This document shows positions 57,547 through 64,000 of a DNA stretch of 64,000 nucleotides, one piece after another (the first letter of the stretch is position 1; each line of letters begins with the position of its first letter). The DNA is taken from assembly GCF_019649055.1 (NCBI RefSeq), contig NW_026570258.1, forward strand, positions 930,001 to 994,000, in the 5' to 3' direction. Below the pieces are notes generated by a model. The model had not been told where the DNA came from, did not search any database, and was given only the letters and a program-made list of their open reading frames with translations. The translations under genes were made by a program, and so were the position numbers. The stretch comes from Paramacrobiotus metropolitanus. Its lineage: Eukaryota > Tardigrada > Eutardigrada > Parachela > Macrobiotidae.

Positions 57547-59073
57547 TCACTTAGCGATTTCGCGCACTGGACAATGGTGGTAGTTGCCAACTACTAGTTA
57601 GTATGGAGACATCAACAGCCCGATTTCAAGTCCTACTTTAATAAATTTTACAATAACTGCTATTGCAGTTAATACAGTAACTAGAGTACTGAGTTAAAAG
57701 AAATTTATCTTTTAAACCGGTAGTGGACCATATGAATTAGCGGAGGCGAAGCCGCAGCAATTTATTGTTTTTGCTGATACTTGCTGACTTAAATTAAAAA
57801 AGGTGCCTATGAACACATTGAACAGGGTGCGAAAAGGTGTGTCTATAATGCCCATAATATATGCTGGTGGGAACGGGGTGCCTAAAAACGCATCCAACTT
57901 TTCCCTTTAGTTTTATTGCAGTATATTAAGATGGTTAATCCTGCATAAGCCTGTTTACTGTTTACCTGGAAAAACTTTTTCGTGGCAGCTAGGCTTCCGG
58001 TTCTGCAAAATTTGCGCTCATGCACAACTAGTTTAAGGGAAAAGCTGCATTCGCCTGCAATATTCTACGATCTGCAGTTGCTTATACTTTTCAAGTGTTT
58101 GCAAAGAATGGTTCTACGTAATGGCGATTTTAGCATCAGCGATTCTGCGGCAGTCAGCAACAAGTCAGAATATCTTTGCTTTGTTCAAGTGCAAAAACAG
58201 CATCAAGCAGCTCATGTCGGAACCTCTGCCACTTGACGAATAAATTTCCAGGTGATCGAGGGATCCGACTACTGGAAATCAAGGCCACCTCCTTGAATGT
58301 GCGAGCTCAAAGCGCACAGAAACAGCTGCCGAAATCTGTATAAAAGAAATCGGGCTGGCTTTGTCTGTCCATTACATGCTTTCTGTACCTTCGCAGTGTT
58401 TAACTCGATTAAAATACTGTAAACAGAAGTTATCCATCGTTTTAACTGCGTCTTCCAAATACGCACTGTTGGTTACCGTTGTGCTGTTTCTGCCTGTATT
58501 GTTCGGGTAAGTAAGAGGCGATATTGTTGTCGTTCTGTACGAGTACTGCTAAAGGCCAGAATAACTTATAATATACCTTGTGAAGCAGTTAAATGTACTA
58601 AATGTTTTAGTAATACAACATTTATTTTGAATTTTAAGTAATTTGTTCTTTATGACGAAGACAAAACCTTTTTAAGATCTTTCTTTTACACAAACTTGAT
58701 ATTTTCTACGCTAGAGTAAGTGTTCCGACGCAGATTTCCGTACTGCGAATATGCATTCACCGATGGGAAAGGTCTCCATGGCTGGAATTTTGCTGGGTTT
58801 GGTATGTAATGAACAAGCAAATAAATATAATTGTTAAAACCGTTTTACGATTCGCGTATTACAGTTGCTTGTGCAAGCGATGACTGGTGCAGCTGATGCT
58901 TGGCCCCCGAAACCAAAACCGGCACCCCCCAAATGTTGCAACTGGGCATGGGAAGGATCCGAATGCTTCTGGACCGGTTGGGGCTACGCGTACAAGCCGC
59001 GTCCGGAAAATCCCAACAAAAACAAGTTCTGTAAAACTTAGTTGGCTCGTCAGCGAATCGATATCGAACAATT
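57547..59073. repeat. Palindrome, right arm (1527 bp)
   Basis: Reverse complement of 55958-57484; see the left arm. Beyond 59073 the flank differs from the left flank, so the duplication boundary is sharp. Confidence 0.95.
58763..59041 (+). CDS. Small secreted Trp/Cys-rich peptide, right palindrome copy
   Basis: Two exons, 58763-58801 and 58865-59041, with a 63-nt GTATGT...TTACAG intron, phase 0; 71 aa. Residues 1-25 form a signal peptide (MGKVSMAGILLGLLLVQAMTG), with cleavage likely near AADA/W. The mature part has a Pro/Lys linker (WPPKPKPAPPK), then a compact core with a CC pair and two further cysteines, five tryptophans and two tyrosines (CCNWAWEGSECFWTGWGYAY), ending in Asn/Lys-rich KNKFCKT. 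An upstream in-frame ATG at 58751 would add four residues. The fold could hold two disulfides. I recognise no family. It may be a cuticular, antimicrobial or signalling peptide; function is not assignable. The second, identical copy is in the left arm. Confidence 0.62.
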
Positions 59074-59618
59074 CTATGGTCTTCAATTTTACTCGTACTC
59101 TGGTTCATAGCTTCCATACAAGATTGTATTCATCAAATTACGTGTGCGATACACCTAACGCAAAAACAACGAAACTAACTGTATCCGTAACTCATAGCTC
59201 TCATTACAGGTCTATAATTTTTTGTCTTTATGCTGAACCTTAGTTTACGTTCTTAATCGCAAGTGTTTAAATACGTGACCTCATGCGGAAACCGAAATTT
59301 TTGCATAAACCGTCGTTGATAATTATTGTGTTATGAGATTCCGTAAAAACCAAATGTGAGGTCGATTGCACGAAATACAGATTCTGTCCACACAACAAAT
59401 TACATTTGCCAGCACTGTAAGCTGTTTTGTAGAATTTGATAACTTTGAAGCGTTAACAGATACATGCGGAATTAATAAGACTGCCGTACTCACCGCCATT
59501 AAACAGTAATATTTATTCAAAGCTCACAATTAATGCAAGCTAAACATTATTTGCTGTAGTTATTAATTTTCACAGAGTAAACACCACACAAACAGTATGC
59601 AGGTATTTAAACAGAGCT

Positions 59619-60532
59619 TCAGCATACTGGCTCATGAGCAGAAAATTCGGTTTGGTTGACATTCACGTATTCTGATCCCAAGGGAATCGGTTGTGCACAG
59701 TCTATGGGGATCTGGTCAGCCGGATAAAAGGTATACTGGGAGTGAGGAACAGCCGTCAAAATCGCCGTTTTTCCGTGTCCCACGGCTGGCGAAAATCTCA
59801 CGGTATTGTTGCTATTCCACCATCTTCGAAACCAGGCAAACTCGCAGCTGCAGTGCAGGTGAAAAAGAAAATCACGCATTCGCTGCGCGAATGCCACCGG
59901 CCGCAGCCACCAGTCACCTTCAGCCAAATGCTCCTCAAAAGTTCGGAGAGTTTTCAGAGCGAATTCCAATGAAAGGAAAGTAAGTGACGGCAGGTCGGTA
60001 AAGGAGCCTTCCTCCAATGTCTGGATCGTTGTATTATGGAACATGATCTGCCTCAGCTTCTTCGACCTTTCAAAATCAATTTTCCGGATATCAAGATCGG
60101 AACAGTTGGTGGCCATAAACTCGATGAGGTTGGTTAAATATAAATCGCGCAACTTCGCGGTGCCTCGTTCTGCATCCTCGAGTAAATGGTACTGAATAAT
60201 GCGCTTGCGTAATGGAGCCATCTCTGCGAAAAGCACCGGAACACGGCCATCTACCTCGAGCGTGACCGGACGAATTGGTAATCGAATAAGGGCATTCACT
60301 ACGCGCTGGATGCGATCTGAACGTGAGAGGTTTGTTCGGCAATCGGTGTCGGTTTTGAAGGAAATTTGATAAGTTATGTAATTTTTTCTATATTGTTCGT
60401 CTTCACACGTGGATGGATAGCACTGGCTAAGTTTCTGTATGACACACTCTTCCGCGGAAAGTGGTTTGATGGAAAATTCCGGATACCGGTCGTCCGCATC
60501 TGCAGTGTCACCGGGCCGCCATTTTTCATGGT
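59619..60532 (-). CDS. Leucine-rich-repeat protein, second copy (F2)
   Basis: One long exon (minus) entered through an acceptor at 60533 (TTTAACTTTCAG), frame starting DHEKWRPGD. The N-terminal part has six cysteines (ECVIQKLSQC, STCEDE, TDC). LRR-like strands follow (LRDLYLTNLIEF, IRKIDFERSKKLRQIMFHN, FTDLPSLTFLSLEFALKTL), then an LRR C-cap (HLHCSCEFAWFRRWW) and a tail ending EPVC. It lacks its own signal-peptide exon: only 57 bp separate it from the stop of gene F1. It may be a distal exon of F1 using a GTAAGC donor at the F1 C-terminus, or a copy that lost exon 1. Likely secreted or cell-surface if joined to a signal. Confidence 0.65.
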
Positions 60533-60589
60533 CTGAAAGTTAAAGCACCTTCTTATTAGCATCTAAGACCGCTTTATGCGCCGCAGCTA

Positions 60590-61615
60590 TTAAGAAGCAT
60601 CTCGGTATGGCTTACAAAGGTCATCGTTAACTGAGAAACGCTCCTGGCTGAAATCGATGGAGGATGTACCAGTAGGAAAGGGTTTAGCTGCGCAGTCAAT
60701 AGGCAGATACATTTCGCTTTTATTAAGAGCATGGTTTCCCCAAGCTGACGGGTACATTTGGTACACTTCACTGTAGTTGGCACTTTTCAATAGGTGTTTG
60801 TTGTCCCACCAACGGCGAAACCATTCAAACGCCGTGCTACAATGTAGTTCCTTCAAATATGTTCGAATTTCGGCACTAAATGTGGATATCGAAGCCAGTC
60901 CCGCTTCCAGTGACAGAACTCGAAGGGCGGGAAGATCAGCGAAGGTATCTTTCTCCAATGACTGAATTGTTCCGTTAAAAAATTCTATGAAACGTAATTT
61001 CATCGACTGCCAAAAATCTGATCGCCGAATTTTTAAATTATAACAGCTACCTAGAGAAAATTCTAACAGGTTAGGGAAACGCAGTGAGGACAGTTTGCCG
61101 GTAGTGCGAGCGGATACGCAGTTAGACAAGCTTAAGAGAACGACTTGGTCTCGAACGGCAGCCATGTTCTCACTAGTAACTTGCTCGCCATCATCTAGAT
61201 CGACCAATACCGGTCGCAAGGGGGGCTGTGCAAAGTTCTCAGCCATTTGCTGAATCTCATGTGAGGTGGCGCTGCTGTTGCAGTTGATGTTAAGTACGGG
61301 GCTGCTGATGCACCAGCTGAGCGTATTCTCACGCGACCAGCAGTTGTCCGTGTATTGTAGACGGCACTGATCGTGTGCCATTGGCTCAGCAGAGAATATC
61401 GGAAAAGGTACCGGTGGAAGAACCGCACTCCAGTTGAAATCATCTGTGTGCAGTGTGCAGTAAATTAACATAAACCAGAAACTAAAAAAGAGAAATAGCG
61501 CGTATCGAGAGTCGAGAGTGACATCGACATAGCCCTTATTTGCTGTTTGCCTGAACTTACCTGCTAAAACACTGACGGAAAGCAGAGCAGCAAACATTAA
61601 ACACGGAATATCCAT
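60590..61615 (-). CDS. Secreted leucine-rich-repeat protein (F1)
   Basis: Two exons (minus): 61561-61615 (MDIPCLMFAALLSVSVLA, a signal peptide) and 60590-61443, phase 1, 302 aa. After the signal a Cys-containing N-cap region (HDQCRLQYTDNCW, LSWCISSP) precedes LRR-like repeats: LLSLSNC, RFPNLLEFSLGSCYNL, LRFIEFFNGTIQSLEKDTF, LPALRVLSLEAGLASI. A C-cap-like motif follows (LKELHCSTAFEWFRRWWDN). No membrane span is seen. Homologous along its length to F2 and to the pseudogene at 54.9-55.5 kb. Probably extracellular binding; partner unknown. Confidence 0.82.
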   Translation of the reverse strand: MDIPCLMFAALLSVSVLAGKFRQTANKGYVDVTLDSRYALFLFFSFWFMLIYCTLHTDDFNWSAVLPPVPFPIFSAEPMAHDQCRLQYTDNCWSRENTLSWCISSPVLNINCNSSATSHEIQQMAENFAQPPLRPVLVDLDDGEQVTSENMAAVRDQVVLLSLSNCVSARTTGKLSSLRFPNLLEFSLGSCYNLKIRRSDFWQSMKLRFIEFFNGTIQSLEKDTFADLPALRVLSLEAGLASISTFSAEIRTYLKELHCSTAFEWFRRWWDNKHLLKSANYSEVYQMYPSAWGNHALNKSEMYLPIDCAAKPFPTGTSSIDFSQERFSVNDDLCKPYRDAS

Positions 61616-63299
61616 GATTAATAATAATATGCAGTATCAGTTATGTTATTCATTTATGGTAAAAATTGTAACATTAAATATGCAGCGAATGCCAATCATT
61701 TAGTGTGTAGTGGCATATAGCACAGAGCATAGAAAAAGCGTTGAGTAGTCCAATTTGATGACGGCTCTTACTGTAACCAAGAATGTTTATATCATGCTAC
61801 AAGTACAGTCTGTACAGACACAGTGATAAAGCAGTATTTTAGTATATAATTTTAATGGTTCGTAAATCATATTCGCAGTAAAATGGTAATGTTATTGCTA
61901 CCTGGATTGAGAAAAACCATTTCACATCCATTATTACCCGCCCCGGCAGCATTGTGGCGGTTGCTTTTCCGGAAATGTTAATTGTAGACTTGATATGACA
62001 AGCTGATATTTCGGCGAAGCAAAATCTTCTTTACCTGACATCCTTTTCTAAACCGGCTTTAATTTTATGATTGAAAACGTTGTGCCGCGTCTTGCTGTCG
62101 TAAAGAGAATTTTACAGTTTGTCTGCTACCACGAATTCCCGCGCATAAAGTGCAGAGTGGGGAACTGTGCGTCGATAACCGGCTGATTTATTACCCATAA
62201 TCAACATACTGCAAGAACATTACCGAACCAGCCACTGTGCCGACACAATAATTCTGTACGTAAAGATTTCGAGGAATTTTAAAATGCGATAGTCACCCTA
62301 CCTAATAATAGCTAACAACCTACTAGATTCCCGCAGTGCGAAAAATGTGCTGTATCCAGATGCGTAATTCAATGTACGAGTATTTACATCCTTTATCGGC
62401 AGGGATACAAGTGATAATGAGGGTTTTATATAATTTTCAAACACTCAGACAATGCAGCAGAACTATACAACACGACATCCACGATAAAACACTTCCGGCA
62501 ACAGCAAAACCTGTACAGAATCTTGAACAAAAATGATATTGCACTCAAACTGAGCTTGCGGCAACACTCGGTTGTTCACTGATCAAATAGGCTCAGTTAG
62601 GCCGAGAATACCGTGTCTCGGGTGTCAGGTACGCGAATCCATATTGTGAAAATATCCGCAATGTGAAAAACGCCGAAGTCCATAGTTTTCCTTATTTCAA
62701 TGTAGGAAACATTAAAATGTTTGAATTTAAACCACCGCATCGTGGAAACATCAGATTCTGAGATTTTTGGCCAGGTCAATGAGAAAATGCTGTGCAAGAT
62801 GGGACAGTTTTGCCACCTCCAGATCTCCAAGCCATCGACACACCACTTTTTCCCGTGTGTCGTGTTATGTGGTCGTTAATGGAACTAAGAAGTACGCGAT
62901 TAACTAACGACTCTCCGAACGGGATCGTCGTGGCCACTATCCCTGCCTTGCTCAGTGGGTATCGCAACTCTTGTCTCAACTGTTACAGCGGATCGCAGGA
63001 AATACACGGAATCTGGTAGGTTCAGGAACATGAAGATCAGGAGTCCCTAAGCGATTGTGCTGAGATGATACTTCTAACTTCCGGTCGTTACATATGCGGG
63101 TCGGACGAAGCACGAGCATACCGTGTTTACCACGCTATAATCCGATATAAATTACGAACGTCGATAATCACAGAAGATGCTTTACTTCGCTAACACACAA
63201 TCATATGTACAACACAAGGAAAGTTAAAAGCAAGTAGTCGTCAGATCAGAAATCCAAGACTGAAATCCAATCTCTATCGATATTAGTGAAATCTCAGAC
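61616..63299. other. Intergenic, nothing recognised
   Basis: Upstream of F1; should hold its promoter. No exon with coding character was found. Confidence 0.4.
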
Positions 63300-63710
63300 T
63301 TAAATAGACTTCAGAAGTAAAACATCAGATACACCGCTAAGCCATAGATATAACGAATCACAGAACTGATCAATGCTGATATCCAGTGTTTGTACTTGCA
63401 GGTGAAGGCGGACAGTCAGTGGATGTACGGTGGAATCCCTCGTACGTACTCCTCCTCCACACGTCACCCCCACAAACGTTTCTTGGCTCCTGCCAATAAA
63501 AACAAGTCCATCCGCAACATCCCGTGCGATTGTGAGCGCTCCATCCCTGATCCATCTCCCATCCTTCGCCACAATCCACGCATGTCCATCCGATGCCCAG
63601 TGACTGTACGCCTGATCCGTATGAGTTGTTAGTATGTGGATCCTAGCGTCGTTGGCATCCGGAAGTCCATGGGATTGGCGAGGAGGAGATCCAGGATCCA
63701 AGGAGCTAAA
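63300..63710 (-). CDS. Candidate exon, unknown protein
   Basis: Minus-strand frame open for about 137 codons to the TAG-free acceptor GATTTTAG at about 63711, encoding segments like SHWASDGHAWIVAKDGRW and LVFIGRSQETFVGVTCGGG, ending LLLKSI. The character (Trp/Gly/Val-rich, alternating hydrophobic) suggests a beta-rich domain, but I recognise no family. No convincing ATG start or signal peptide; it may be the last exon of a gene whose 5' exons lie beyond the window. Low confidence. Confidence 0.3.
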   Translation of the reverse strand, partial: FSSLDPGSPPRQSHGLPDANDARIHILTTHTDQAYSHWASDGHAWIVAKDGRWIRDGALTIARDVADGLVFIGRSQETFVGVTCGGGVRTRDSTVHPLTVRLHLQVQTLDISIDQFCDSLYLWLSGVSDVLLLKSI

Positions 63711-64000
63711 ATCGACTGCGTACTATTGTGCCGTTCACGTGATGGATTTTCACGGCCTTAATAAAGTTTTTAAACTGCACGAATAATATTGCCTCGAGTA
63801 TATGTAGAATGTACCAAACTGCCACTCCGATGGTGTGTGAACCGGAAATTCAACACCGTTTATTTTAATTCTGAATTTCAACTCGAATTAATAATTTCCG
63901 CTTATTAATTGCATCATTCCCCATTAAAACACTAATCGTCCATGTAGGGCAAAAATAGCATAAAATAATAGAAGTGTTAGCTGCTAAACTAAAAATAAAA

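Overview
The window is genomic DNA from a small-genome invertebrate animal. Genes are split by short GT-AG introns (mostly 50-600 bp), exons carry animal extracellular modules (MAM, CUB, LDLa, LRR, PDGF/VEGF knot) and there are tyrosine kinases and a mab-21 gene. Several small or fast-evolving families are expanded locally. A tardigrade is my best guess, from the overall character and a remembered F-box family of that phylum; this is not proven by the sequence.

Region 1 (1-28.3 kb) is a cluster of four large receptor tyrosine kinase genes. Each has an ectodomain made of MAM-like modules (six in B and D, seven in E, at least one visible in A), one membrane segment and a split intracellular kinase. 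Order: A> B> (secreted CUB/LDLa gene C>) <D <E. A resembles E and B resembles D, so the cluster looks like an old inverted duplication of a two-gene unit. A and E keep HRD but have lost the glycine-rich loop; B and D keep the loop but have HGD. I could close the reading frame through all 16 exons of B (1454 aa) and D (1419 aa). E also closes (1574 codons) except for one in-frame TGA. A gag-only LTR element with identical LTRs and a 5-bp target duplication sits in intron 2 of D.

Region 2 (28.3-43 kb) is mostly gene-poor. It holds a Pol III tRNA-like unit, a foldback hairpin, a candidate secreted Cys-rich protein, and a clear mab-21 orthologue of 359 aa in three exons (33763-36645).

Region 3 (43-53.4 kb) has a decayed F-box-type locus with pieces on both strands, then a six-exon PDGF/VEGF-like growth factor gene (383 aa) with C-terminal CXC repeats.

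Region 4 (53.4-64 kb) is structurally turbulent. It has a ~750-bp imperfect foldback repeat (a relative lies at 42.3 kb), then a nearly perfect 3.1-kb palindrome (1527-bp arms, 62-bp spacer) carrying two divergent copies of a small secreted Trp/Cys peptide gene. A family of secreted LRR proteins flanks it: one broken copy on the left, two on the right.
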